This document shows positions 10,617 through 21,097 of a stretch of DNA of 64,000 nucleotides, piece after piece. A program made the position numbers and the translations under genes. The DNA comes from Paraspadella gotoi. Its lineage: Eukaryota; Chaetognatha. The notes under the pieces are model-generated. The model was not told the DNA's origin and did no database searches. It saw only the letters and a program-made list of their open reading frames with translations. Position 1 is the first letter of the stretch. Every line of letters starts with the position of its first letter. The DNA is taken from contig CM119264.1 of the NCBI GenBank assembly GCA_051294375.1, positions 24,476,664 through 24,540,663 on the forward strand. Direction: 5' to 3'.

Positions 10617-11500
10617 AGGATAAAAAAATGAGAAAGAGAAAGGATGGAACAAAGGGAAGAAGGGAGAAAAAAAAGGAAGCAAGGAAGTAAGGAGAAGAGT
10701 AATGGAATGACGGAAAGTGTTAAGAAAAGCAATTCAGCAAGGAAGGACAGATAAAAGGAAGACAAAAGACAAAAGGATAAAAAAAGGAAGGAGAAATGAA
10801 GGACTAGAAGAAGAGAAATAGAAGGAAGAAAGGAAGGATGGAAAGAAGAAAAGAAGAAAGAAATTAAAGAATGAAATGGGTGAAAAAGAAGGGAATGAAG
10901 GAAGAAAAAAAAATGATGGAAAGAAGGACGGACATTGTCGATGAACTTAACTCTGAATATTTTTTTCCCGCGGCTCCTTATTTTTTTTTTCGGCTCGTGG
11001 ACTCAAAGCCCTGCGGCTTCTCTTCTACCCACCAAAAAAAAATATCCTCCGCATTGTACTTTAAAAAAGGAGGAAAAGAAAGAACCATTTTTCTCGCTCC
11101 CCACAGAATCCAGTCACCTTCTAAAATCCGGTTTATACTTTGGAATCAATGAAGAGGAGAAGAAAAATCTCGGCGGAACCTGGGATGGAGATTTCATGAC
11201 GTCACATGACGCCTTTTGGATGGAAATGGGAGGAAAGGGGGAGGAAAGGGAGGAAAAGAGGAAAGAAATGAAAGAGAAAGTATAGAATTGACAGGAGGAA
11301 AAGAGAGATATAAATTAAAGAGATGGGATATAAAGAAAAAGGGTAAAAGAGAAGAAATGTAGAGAAGAGAAGGAGTTGCGAAAGAAAGGAGAGAAAAGGG
11401 GTCGGAAGGGCGATGATAACGAAAGTAAAGAAAGGAGGAGAAAGTGACGAAATAGACTGAAAGAGAAGGAATAAGAAAGTGAAGAAAAAGAAAAGTCGCT
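10617..11500 (+). other. Long purine-rich strand, non-coding
   Basis: From 10617 to about 10925 and again from about 11216 to 11505 the plus strand is nearly all A/G with few pyrimidines. A mixed segment of about 290 bases lies between. The same pattern is present in copy 2 (56620-57490). Lys/Arg/Glu frames here are composition artefacts. Confidence 0.7.
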
Positions 11501-11800
11501 CAGTGTACTCTTTTACTCTTTGACGATCGTCGCAGATGGATCCGCGACTCGGATGAAATCTACCAAGAACTCTCTGATTGGATGAATCATCGGCGGAATC
11601 AACCAATGAGAAGACGGGCTTCATGCCATCGGAAAACGAGCCCGTGTCGATGATCCGATTGTAGAGTATAAATACCTGACCATTTGGATTGAATTGAATC
11701 CATCTGTCTCAAATTCTGGACACCGTCTTTGTTTGTGACTTTTCTCAGATTATAATCCACTTTGGTTTCATGTTGAAATCTCTGTCTACTTACTTAAATG

Positions 11801-11865
11801 TGATAGCAGTGGTGGGATTCGAACCCACGCCTCCGCAGAGACTGCTGATGTTAGTCTGTGTGAGA
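11801..11865 (-). tRNA. tRNA 3'-half-like fragment (class II type), copy 1
   Basis: On the minus strand a variable-arm-like CTCTGCGGAG is followed by GGCGTGGGTTCGAATCCCAC and a CACTGCT acceptor-like end. This is the T arm of a Leu/Ser-type tRNA with an intact box B. No D arm or 5' acceptor strand is visible upstream, so it is a fragment or a tRNA-derived repeat, not a working tRNA gene. Confidence 0.4.
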
Positions 11866-12085
11866 ACATCGATGAATAATCTTTAGTAAACAACAATCGA
11901 TACAAAATCTAAGTAAAAACATTCCTTAAGAAACCAAGGAAGCATTTTGGTTGAACCGACGATTTTTCTCTCGGTGATAAGTTAAAAAGCATTAACTATT
12001 AGTTTTGAGATACTTAATCATAAAAGATAAATTTTAACTTTAGAAATTGTGATATAAATCCTTTCTTTTCGTTGTTTAGGAGATT

Positions 12086-12239
12086 AGAGACAGTTTGAGT
12101 TTAGTTTTTTTCTTTCTCTCTTGACATTTACACAAAATATTTTCCAAATTCAATTACGCTGATGAAGCTTGAAATGAAGCCAAAACATGTCTGTTTTACA
12201 ATAAACAAAATCTTTCAAAACTAAACTCAAACTGTCTCT
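12086..12239 (+). repeat. Foldback element with degraded hammerhead motif, copy 1
   Basis: Inverted arms of about 23 bases (AGAGACAGTTTGAGTTTAG and its complement) enclose a hammerhead-like core. In this copy the core has lost a G in stem II and GAAA reads AAAA, so it should not cleave. The better copy is at 58089-58246. Confidence 0.6.
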
Positions 12240-12308
12240 AACTTTGAGAAAAGATTTCAGAGAATATTTCATTAATAAAATCAACGGTTCCATCATCCAA
12301 GCGACACC

Positions 12309-12797
12309 ATGACAAAACATTTGGTTGTCTTGCTTTTCTTTGTTTGCTCTATCTCGGCCTAGTCTCGCCGACGGGGCAGTACACCCAGGTAATTTTAAGA
12401 TACTATCTGATTTATATTTGTAATAATGAAAAGTTGCTTTGACTGGCCGACGTTCATTTACAAATATATTTAGAAGCAACAAAGAAGCGATAGCCGATAT
12501 TTACCGAAAATTATCTTAGAGTAAGTATGGGGTTTTTCGTTCCCAGGCAACGAGGACAAACAAGGCGGAAAACGAGGCGGATTTGGCGCGCGAAAACGGA
12601 GAAGTCGAGATCGACGTCAAGCGTCTGCGGGCCAAGGATTTTGACCAAGATGACGACGGCAAAGACGATGTAAGAAAGACAACGACGACCGACGACGTCG
12701 GAGAGGTCAACAGCGACGACGCACGACGACGACACGACGACGCCGGAGAGACAACAGCGACGACGACGGCGACGACGACGGCGACGACGACGGCGAC
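12309..12797 (+). pseudogene. Partial, frame-shifted first two exons of the secreted acidic protein gene
   Basis: Exon 1 (12309-12388) and exon 2 (from 12547) repeat the start of the gene at 58317. One G is missing in the signal-peptide exon, giving an early stop after about 16 codons. An extra G in exon 2 and changes in the GAC repeat shift the frame again. The copy stops at the 100-N gap at 12798 and exons 3-6 are absent. This is most likely a redundant haplotype copy, not a true paralogue. Confidence 0.75.
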
Positions 12798-12897
12798 NNN
12801 NNNNNNNNNNNNNNNNNNNNNNNNNNNNNNNNNNNNNNNNNNNNNNNNNNNNNNNNNNNNNNNNNNNNNNNNNNNNNNNNNNNNNNNNNNNNNNNNN
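12798..12897. other. Assembly gap, exactly 100 N
   Basis: This gap is the right border of the duplicated block 5295-12797. Sequence after it (12898-12990) resembles 14840-14930 instead of continuing the gene. Confidence 0.95.
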
Positions 12898-13472
12898 TTC
12901 CTCCGTCCGATCCTCTTTTTTTCCCCCATCGTTTTCTTTTCTTTCGCTTCTCTGTTTTATCCTTTCTTTTCTTTTCTTTTTTTTTTCTTTTCTTTTTTAA
13001 ACGACAAAGCAACTTGAAGAAAATCGGGCCGAGGTTGTGGCTCGATCCCGCTAACCTCATCATCGTCTTAATTTAAGTCTAAATTATCGTCGCGGCGGAG
13101 GTATGCTGTACAGTCAGCTGCGCCGATTTTCGTTCGTGGGCACACATATATGTGGGCAGTTCAGTGCTATGTTGTTATGCAGTATTATGATATGTATTGG
13201 ATACTCCATCTTTTTTTGTGCTGTCGGAGCTTTCGTCTTCTCTATGTCCTTTCACGACGCTCCAACGGTCGTCTTCAAATCGTTGTCCTTATTTACCCGT
13301 CCAAAAGTCCGTGCGTCCGTCTTCATCGTCGTCGTTTCTCGCGGTCGTTCACATTAACGGCTCTCACAGGTCCTATGTTATTCATCGTGTTCATCCACAT
13401 TGGAGCTTCATTTTGTCATCGTTGGTCGTTTCCGTCGTCGTCAATCCCCATTTACATCTTAATATGTTGTAG

Positions 13473-13868
13473 TCATTTTGCCTTGTCGTTGGTCGGCACA
13501 TTGACGATCTCCAAATCCGGTCGTCGTCGGCTCGTCGGGGTCCGTTTCCCCGGCTCGGTCTTCGCGCGTCGGGTAAAAATACCGACAATGTCGAGAAGGT
13601 ACGCATAGTTAGTTAGATACTTCACTCCCTTTCCGGACATCGAAATTGAATAATTATCCAAAATCTCTTTTTCGTCAAGAAAGGTAAAAAGAACCGGGCG
13701 ACGCCAAATCGACAGTTCCTGCTTCTCCGCCCCGAAGAGGAGACGGCGCCTACCCGAAGTCGTCGTGGCACCCGGACGCCGGCAGCGACGGCGGCGGCGG
13801 GTCATTTCCCTTCGCTTGGAAGGCGGTTCAAATTTTCGCGGAAAGAAGTCGGAAACCTCCTCTTTTTT
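13473..13868 (-). CDS. Hypothetical basic protein segment
   Basis: The minus strand stays open for about 131 codons to the stop at 13473. It starts EEVSDFFPRKFEPPSKRRE, passes an Arg-rich part and ends MSGKGVKYLTNYAYLLDIVG, then TRRAKTEPGKRTPTS and LEIVNVPTNDKAK. The C-terminal third looks protein-like, and the middle may hide an intron. The plus strand is also largely open, so the strand is uncertain. No family is recognised. Confidence 0.3.
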   Translation of the reverse strand, partial: KKEEVSDFFPRKFEPPSKRREMTRRRRRCRRPGATTTSGRRRLLFGAEKQELSIWRRPVLFTFLDEKEILDNYSISMSGKGVKYLTNYAYLLDIVGIFTRRAKTEPGKRTPTSRRRPDLEIVNVPTNDKAK

Positions 13869-13939
13869 CTTTTTTCTCTCTCTTTCCCTTTATATCCTTT
13901 GCGAATAGAGACGAGAGAACGCCAGTGAGTAGGGAGACC

Positions 13940-14037
13940 CGAGAGAGAGACGGAGAAGAAGAAGAGAGAGAGAGGAGAGAGAGAGAGAGAAGAGACAGAG
14001 AGAGAAAGAGAGAAGAGAAGAGAGAAGAGAGAGAGAC
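13940..14037 (+). repeat. (GA)n-rich purine tract
   Basis: GA dinucleotide repeat with AAGAG interruptions. Confidence 0.85.
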
Positions 14038-14419
14038 GCTTATCCACACAAAGGCCCAAACCCAAACAGACGGTTGCCAAATTCGGGCGACCGCTGACTT
14101 TCATCGTCGCTACCGCCCGGGGACGAATTGGTTGAGGGGGAACACCGGGGGGGTGGGAGAACTGGAGAGGGGAGACGGAAGCGGGGAGGAGTCTGGGGGG
14201 AAGCACTTTAGGAAAGCGAATATGATGGCAAAAGGGGGGGCCCCGGATATATACCCCCTCCCCCCTCCCCCGTTTTCCCGGGGGCCCCCAACGCGAAAGT
14301 CAACGACGCGCGCCTCCTGTCGCGACGCTAGTGACGCAGTGGTACAGCTCTGAAAATCTGTCGGCGTCCACGCTAGACAGTCCGAGGTCCTCCTCCTCCA
14401 GCCGCCCGGGGTCTCCCGT

Positions 14420-15240
14420 TTTAAGGTTGGTTTCTTCTTTCTGTTCTTTTTCTTTTCTTAACAAATTGGTTATCACCATCTTTCTTCTTTCTTTCCTTTC
14501 TTTCTCTTTCTTTTCTTTCTTTCTCTATCTTCTTTGGTTGTACTCTTCAATCTTTCCTTCTTTTCCCTATCCAGTTCTCTCTTCCCCTTTCCTCCCAATC
14601 CCTTCCTCCCTCTCTATCTCCATCCTTCTCTCCCTTCTCCTCTCTCCCCCTCCCCCCCTCGTCCTCCACCGGGTCTCCATCACTAAATATCCGGGATTCC
14701 GGACCCACAATTTTTCTTCGGGACCAAACGTTTTATTTCGGACAACGAAGTGACTCTTCCTTCACCCCTAATTTACTCTTTCGCTTTTTTTTTTCCCACT
14801 TTCCCCTCTTTTTCTTTTCTTTTCTTATCTTCGTGCCGCTCCTAATTTTTTTTCCCCCAATCGTTTCTTTTCTTCCGCTTCTCTGTTTTAACTTTTCTTT
14901 GCTTTTTCTCTTATCCTATTTTTTTTTTTTTTTTTTTCTTTTTCCTTTTTTTTATCAGCCTTGCCTCATTTAACCTCTATCACGACGAATTGTCGACTTG
15001 GAGACTGAGAATTCTTTCTTTCTTTTTTTTTTTTCCCCTTTATTTCTGTTTTTTCGTTTATTATCTTCTGTTCTTTATTNNNNNNNNNNNNNNNNNNNNN
15101 NNNNACTTCCTTTTTTCTCTTTTTTACTCTGTATGTTAATTATTATTAGTCTTCCTCACTTTTTCTGGATCTTTCCTCGGGTCCATCTTTACTAGTATCC
15201 ATTTTTTACTATATCTGTTCCCCCCTCACAATTAACTCTT
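14420..15240. other. Pyrimidine-rich non-coding DNA with a 25-N gap
   Basis: Almost only T/C runs. A 25-N gap occupies 15080-15104. 14840-14930 is similar to 12898-12990, a short local duplication. No gene is seen. Confidence 0.6.
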
Positions 15241-15247
15241 TCTCTTT

Positions 15248-15287
<40 letters not shown>

Positions 15288-15602
15288 CTTTCTCTCTCTC
15301 TCTCTCTCTCTCGATTATTAAAGAAATCGATACTTTCGCCCCCCAAGATTATGTTGTCCCACGTTACGACCTTTTTCTTCATTTTTTTCACCAAGTTTTT
15401 CTCAATCTCAGTCTTCATTGTCACTTCTTTCACTTTCCTCGTCCATTCATTGTCAATACTCTCCTTTCTAGTTCCAACTTAGAATTTTTATTTCGATTTT
15501 CCTCATCCGATTCTACTTTTTCTTTCCTACTTATAAACTTTAAAACTTTTTTCTTACTTTCTTACTTTCTTACTTTCTTCTTCTTCCCTACTTGTCATCC
15601 TC
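15241..15602 (+). repeat. Direct repeat unit A, copy 1 ((CT)n plus 285-bp unique part)
   Basis: A (CT)n run followed by AAGAAATCGATACTTTCGCC and about 285 more bases recurs nearly exactly at 24780-25173. This small contig is isolated by 25-N gaps at 15080-15104 and 15603-15627. Confidence 0.9.
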
Positions 15603-16312
15603 NNNNNNNNNNNNNNNNNNNNNNNNNGAGCCGGTGCGGCGCTGTTGGTGGGCCGTGGGGTGGCGAAAGGAGAGACGTGGGATGGAATCGCTGGTCGGCC
15701 TCGATATCGTTGTAGTTGTTTACCAGACGGAAAATCCAGGGAGTTCTCCCGACTGTCGATTCGCGCCATCGATTGGAACAGTTTGCTTCTGCCGCCGCTG
15801 GCGCTGCGTTATACTGCAGCGGAACTGCGCGGCGAAAGAAGGGCGCTTAGTGTTTTGCATCCGATTGTTTTGTTTTGTTTTTCTCGATTATTAGATTGTT
15901 TAATTTTTGTTTGTTTGTACTAGAAGGGCATTAGGCGTCACTGAAGCTGACGCGTGTCGATGAACGTGCGGAGTTAAGAGGCAAATGTGGAGGACGAGTG
16001 TCTTTGGCGTAGAATACGATCGAGGCGAAAAGGGGAGAAGAGAAAATGGCGCGTATTGGCGTAGAACGTTTGGCATCAGCGATCGAGGAAGGCGTAACAA
16101 AAGTTTAGGGTTCGAATCTGGCGCTAGTCAAAGATCTTTGCACAGTGCTAATTCGGAAACCGCAGATTACAACGATGAGAACCACAACAACGACCACAAC
16201 AACGACGACAACTACAACGACCACCTCGTAGTCGAGTTTTAGTCGTAAGTGGCTGCGACGAAAACGAATAGCGACGGGGAATCCGAAGCGAAACAAATTG
16301 AGGGCGAGGCGA

Positions 16313-16415
16313 GTGACATCGGAGCAGGAGTCACAGCAAAGTGTCACGGAAGTCCTGACATTTTTTACCGACGGCGTGACATTCGGGTGAAGAATGACAT
16401 TTGAGGTGTGACATC
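16313..16415 (+). repeat. Cluster of TGACAT motifs at about 12-20-bp spacing
   Basis: TGACAT or its TGTCAC variant recurs at about 16314, 16342, 16356, 16377, 16395 and 16409, with further copies at 16479 and 16597. The right palindrome arm carries the same cluster at about 33180-33510. It is probably a decayed minisatellite. Binding sites cannot be excluded. Confidence 0.45.
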
Positions 16416-16679
16416 TAGCAAGTAAGAAATAATTCCGCGACCAGCGTAACACATCCTTGTCCGTTTGTCATCGCAAAGAGCGACATCTGTGTAACAAAAG
16501 AGCCACAGCATCATCTGCGTTATTCTCGAAGAAATTGGCGTTAGTCATTTGTTCGATTGTGTCAGTTTCGACGAGCGTCGACTCTTGTCAATCCAAAAGC
16601 GACATCTGTCACATGCGGCATAAAAACTGGGCTAAAAGTGACGTTTGTCGCTGATCTCCCGACAGCAGACGATAGGTGA

Positions 16680-17425
16680 TTATTTGTCAACTGGAACGCA
16701 AGAGAGCAAAGTAAATAGTGATTATTTGTTTCAAATCGCCCCTAAAAATCCACTTAGGTTAAAACCCTATTAAAAACCAATACCCAAAGTAATTAATTGA
16801 TTTATGTCTCTAAAATTAAAATAATACTAATTATATTTATATTCTTCCTCCTATTTTCTTTAATTAATCAATTTATAATCATATTATTCATTCATCTTTT
16901 CTTCACTCATTCATTTAATCGCCACCACATTCGCCCTAAAATACAGTAGTGTCCTTTCAAGATACAGTGCGGTTCTCGATCCAATTCCCGCCCCCAACTC
17001 GTCCAATTCTCCGTTAGAGTTTTCTGCATTAATTGATTCCGGCTTCGCGACCGAGATTCGAAACCGTAATTTTCACGGGTGACAATCCTGACATGTGCCG
17101 GATCCGTAAGTGAGGTCGACGGGTGAGACCGTCAGACGGTCACTTCGTGGGAAGTTAGGCTAATTGGGCGCGAACGGCTTCTCGCTCGACATTGCAGTCG
17201 GCAATCGATTCATTAAATTGGTCGAGCAATGTAATAATTATTCATTAATCAATAGATAAGCTACTTGTTATCTTTAGTCAGGCTATGGTGAGTTTAGGCC
17301 TTTCATCCCTCTTACAAATAATAACAAAGCAGAACGCTGCAAGCTTGCGATCAAGAGACTATCGAAATGTAATTCACTCCCAGAATTCCTGGCTTCCATA
17401 TCGATGAAGAAGAGAGAGAGATAGT
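16680..17425. other. Non-coding AT-rich DNA in palindrome arm
   Basis: No gene is seen. A tRNA T-loop-like GGTTTCGAATCTC lies on the minus strand near 17057-17070 without a matching D arm. The partner is at about 32420-33120. Confidence 0.5.
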
Positions 17426-17472
17426 TTGTCCATTGATTCGATTCCGTCTGGTCTCACAGTTCACAATTGTTA

Positions 17473-17473
<1 letters not shown>

Positions 17474-17550
<77 letters not shown>

Positions 17551-17570
17551 TATTATTATTATTATTATTA

Positions 17571-17651
<81 letters not shown>
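17474..17651 (+). repeat. (TTA)n microsatellite, about 178 bp
   Basis: Nearly pure ATT triplets with two phase slips. The partner in the other arm is (TAA)n at 32218-32362, about 30 bases shorter. Confidence 0.97.
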
Positions 17652-18258
17652 TATAATCCATTTCCTGTGGTGCATTGATATTGATATAAAAAGAAATGTT
17701 TCAATTGTATATTTCATCGATCGATTGATAAAATTTGACCACAAACGCCTCACCTCTGCCGATTCCGAATGAGTGGTCGTTGAAAAGCGCTGTTGCTGCT
17801 CTCCTGCTGCCGATGCATTCTCGCTGCACCTGCCGATTTTTTCTTTCAGGAGAAAACAAAAGAGAACGAAATCGTTGAAGAAAAAAAAAAAGAACAAAAA
17901 CCTCAAAAGTAAAAAAGTGAAAACAAAGGAAAAAGTAACGAAGGAAAAGGAGGAAAGCTGAAAGGAAAAAGAAAGAAACAGAGAAAGAAAAAAAAAACGG
18001 AGGAGAGAAAACATAAAAATGGAAAAGAGGGGGAAAAAAACAAGAGAACTGAAAGAATGAAAGTTTGATCGAATCGAAAGCGGAAAGCGGGAGACTAAAA
18101 GCGAAAACCGGGAGCGGAAAAAAAAAGTAGGGGGGATGAGGTAAAGGGAAAAAGAAAAAAAGGAAATGGGAAAAGGAAAAAGGAAAAGAGGACGCAAAGA
18201 GCGGGCGATGGAGAGTCTTTCATTCCAATCACGAAGATTCACGGTCCGAATGAGCCGC

Positions 18259-18310
18259 GTCTCTCTCTCTCTCTCCCTCCCTCTCTCTCTCCTGTCTCTC
18301 TCTCTCTCTG

Positions 18311-18344
<34 letters not shown>

Positions 18345-18364
18345 GTCTCTCTCTCTCTCTCTTC
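18259..18364 (+). repeat. (CT)n microsatellite
   Basis: CT dinucleotides with TGTCT interruptions. In the other arm the corresponding site is a much shorter GA run near 31615-31665. Confidence 0.9.
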
Positions 18365-18599
18365 TCCTCTACCTGCCCATGTTTTTCCTTTCTCATATTC
18401 TCTTCTTCTATTGAATTCTCACAGCGAGCGATTTCTCTTCCCCTGAATTCTTGTCGTTTATCGTTTTGATGGCGTTATCCGTCGTCGTCGTCGTCTCGTC
18501 GTCGTCGTCGTCGTCGCATTTGTTGTTGTCCCGGCGCCGTTGTCGTCGTTGTTGTCAGAGTAAGACTCGCGTTGTCAGGCTTTTGACGTCAACTAGTTT

Positions 18600-19610
18600 T
18601 TTTTTTCTTTAAATCTTTACGAATTCCCTCAGCCTCTTTTTTTCACTTTTTTTTCTCCAATTTATCTTACGGCCGATCCGGCTTTTTTCCCTTTTAATCT
18701 AACGACAATTTTACAATCACTCTTTTCCTTCCTCACTCAGCCTTCGTGAATTATCTTTTTTTTTCTTCCCCTAACTCCATTTTCTACCCTTTTTTTCCAT
18801 CCCTTTTCCTTACAGTTTCTATTGACTTTTCTCCTCTTTCCTTTTTCTCCCTATTTCTTTCCTCCCATCTCTTTTCTTCGATTATCTTTCATCACCTTTT
18901 TCATTTCCCTTTCACCTTCACCTTCTCCCCTTCCTTTTTTTACTTCCCCTCTCTTTTCAAGCCTATTCTTTAATTCATTTTCTATTTCCCTTTCCTCCCC
19001 TAATCCTTCCTCCCTTATTTCCTTCCTCTTGTTTCCCTCTCCTCCCTCTTTCCTCCCTCCCCTTTCCCATTTCTCCCGCTTCGCTTCCGTCATATGGACG
19101 TCGAATGGAATTTTTCATGGTGTTTTGATTTCTTTCAATGCTCCGAGGCTCCATTCTCTCTCCCCCCCCCCTCCTCCCCTCTCGATTCCTGTCGTTTCTA
19201 AGTTCTAAGTTTTCCAGTCTGGTTACTTGATCTTTCTTTATGGCGCAATCTTTCCGCTTCTCTCCTTTTATATCTTCTTTTTCTCTCATCTTTTTTTCTC
19301 TTTTTCACCTTCCTTTTTTTTTTTTGCCTTTTATTTACGTTTTTTTTTTTTCTAGAGTTAAAATCGATTTTGACCGGTAGATAATTTTGCTAGTCTTTTT
19401 CTTAGTTTAAGACCATATCACGCTTAAACTAATATCAAAATTAGTAGAGTAAACTTTTGGATTGTTAAAGCCAGTTCGTAAAATCAAATTAAATCTAATC
19501 GGGTTAAAATTCTTAATAGTAATTTCATAAATAAATAGACTAGCTGAATATTAAACCAATTAGCTTGTCGGAGTGCCAAAATTTAAAAAAGGAATTTTTT
19601 TAACACCTTA
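18600..19610. other. Pyrimidine-rich then AT-rich non-coding DNA
   Basis: 18750-19080 and 19140-19345 are T/C-rich. 19380-19610 is AT-rich. Only compositional frames are present. A 13-triplet GTC run sits at 18480-18516. Confidence 0.6.
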
Positions 19611-19702
19611 ATTATTTCATGCAAAACGACGGACTCGACAAACGTCGCCATTTTGTTCGCGAAATCCGACCGTGCCATTCATTCCCCCCACTCCCGCCCC
19701 TC

Positions 19703-19705
19703 CTC

Positions 19706-19795
<90 letters not shown>

Positions 19796-19816
19796 ATCTC
19801 TCTCTCTCTCTGTCGC
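19703..19816 (+). repeat. (CT)n microsatellite
   Basis: About 110 bases of CT. A converging (GA)n lies at 19932-20032, so the pair could fold back. In the other arm both lie within the gap 29938-30356. Confidence 0.97.
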
Positions 19817-19931
19817 GTCTTGTTTGCTCTCTTGTTTGCTTTCTTGTTTGCTTCCCTTTTTATTTTCTGCCGCCTCTTTTTGATTTAAGAAAAAAACAAA
19901 CGCCGAGAATATTTTTGGAAGAAAAACGAAA

Positions 19932-19945
19932 TAGAGAGAGAGAAG

Positions 19946-20032
<87 letters not shown>
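19932..20032 (+). repeat. (GA)n microsatellite
   Basis: About 100 bases of GA with AAGAGA and GGAGGAGATA interruptions. Confidence 0.97.
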
Positions 20033-20035
<3 letters not shown>

Positions 20036-20279
20036 AATTTCCCTCGTTGGTGCATCGATGTTTGTTTTATAAATCGAAGAAACTCGTCGGAATTTCGATT
20101 TATTTTTATCTTTTAAATTTGTTTTTCTTTTCGTTTCCATTAAACTAGGTTTATCAGAAGATGTAATAATAATAATTTCATCCATCAATCATCGTTACCT
20201 ATTTTTTGGAGGAGGGTTGAAACGTCAAGCTTCCGAAGGAAAAATTCTCGATAATAAATCACAAACTTTAAACCAAAAA

Positions 20280-20445
20280 ATGTCATTTGCAGTAACGACG
20301 CCGCCGCCGCAGTCCTCCGCCGCCACTACCGCTGCCATCGCTGCGCCGCCGGTGTAGGAAACCTTTACCGCCGCGCCGCTACTGCTGCCGCCGCTGCCTA
20401 CCAAGTTGACGACATTAACGTCGTTTTCTTACGAAAAAAAAAGAC
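20280..20445 (+). CDS. Possible start exon, Ala/Pro/Thr-rich (stop in this copy)
   Basis: An ATG at 20280 opens MSFAVTTPPPQSSAATTAA. In this arm GTGTAG gives a stop where the other arm (29719 down to about 29555, minus strand) reads GTGCAG and continues ETFTAAPLVLPPLP. Low complexity makes the call uncertain. It lies upstream of the CFYCHIC exon on the same strand. Confidence 0.3.
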
Positions 20446-20859
20446 CAGTCATTCGACGTCTCCCGGGATAATTTTTTCCCATTTCCCATCTTATCATTTC
20501 TCCATTTGACGGTTCATTTTTATGTTGTTTTTTATAAAAAAAAAAAAAAAAAAAATTACGAATTTTCTTTTACTTGGTTTTATCGGTCAAAACGGTTGGT
20601 ACCACATTGTACGAAGAACTTAAAAAAATTGACAAGGCCTCATTTGCCTGTCACTATGTATTAAGATTTTAGAAGCCACGATTAAAGAGAATTCTAAGCC
20701 CAAAACAAAACCCTCGCCAGATCTGTTTTCAAACGCTTTTCGATTCCTCACCGCAATTTTCCGATCGGCGACGAAACACTAATCAAGGTTTCGCGATAAT
20801 TTATTTGCTATCGGCGTCGACCGATCGCCGCCTGTAAAAAAAAAAAAGACCCGACATTC

Positions 20860-21097
20860 CATCGGCGCCGCGAATTTTCTTTCCAACCGAAGGACGATTT
20901 AATCATTTGCGCGTTTCCTTTTACGACGGCGCTAAAAGGCAGGTGACGGGCGGCTTCGGTCGCGTCGGCGGCGGCGTCTGCGCCTTTGGCAGCGCCGGGG
21001 AGGCGTGCTCTACTGCCACATCTGCTCGGCGTCGTATCCAGTCCGCCTCACCCTAGAGGGAACAGCCTGGGGCGACTTTCAAAGTGGAGAAGACGGG
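20860..21097 (+). CDS. Putative exon with a CFYCHIC zinc-ligand-like motif, left-arm copy
   Basis: The exon ends at the good donor GGG|GTAAGA (21097/21098). Reading both palindrome arms together gives one continuous frame: FNHLRVSFYDGAKRQVTGG, a Gly-rich part, GEACFYCHIC, then YPVRLTLEGTAWGDFQSG. In this arm CTTCTAC has lost a T, which moves the reading frame. In the other arm a G is missing earlier. The paired Cys/His residues suggest metal binding. No known family is recognised. Confidence 0.45.

Larger units (their letters stand above)
5295..12797. repeat. Duplicated block, copy 1 (partner of 51.65-58.9 kb)
   Basis: 5295 to about 10400 matches about 51650-56395 in inverted orientation (for example the AAACTTTATGAAA and CAAAGTTGGGTTTCATATCC stretches). 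About 10400-12797 matches about 56395-58800 in direct orientation. Both junctions between the two parts lie in gap-free sequence. The block is bounded by gaps of exactly 100 N on each side. Copies differ by many one-base indels and several larger insertions. Confidence 0.9.

Noticed and set aside
17426-17772. Ile/Tyr/Leu/Asn homopolymer frames
   Set aside because: They are (TTA)n/(TAA)n repeats and cannot contain stops in some phases.
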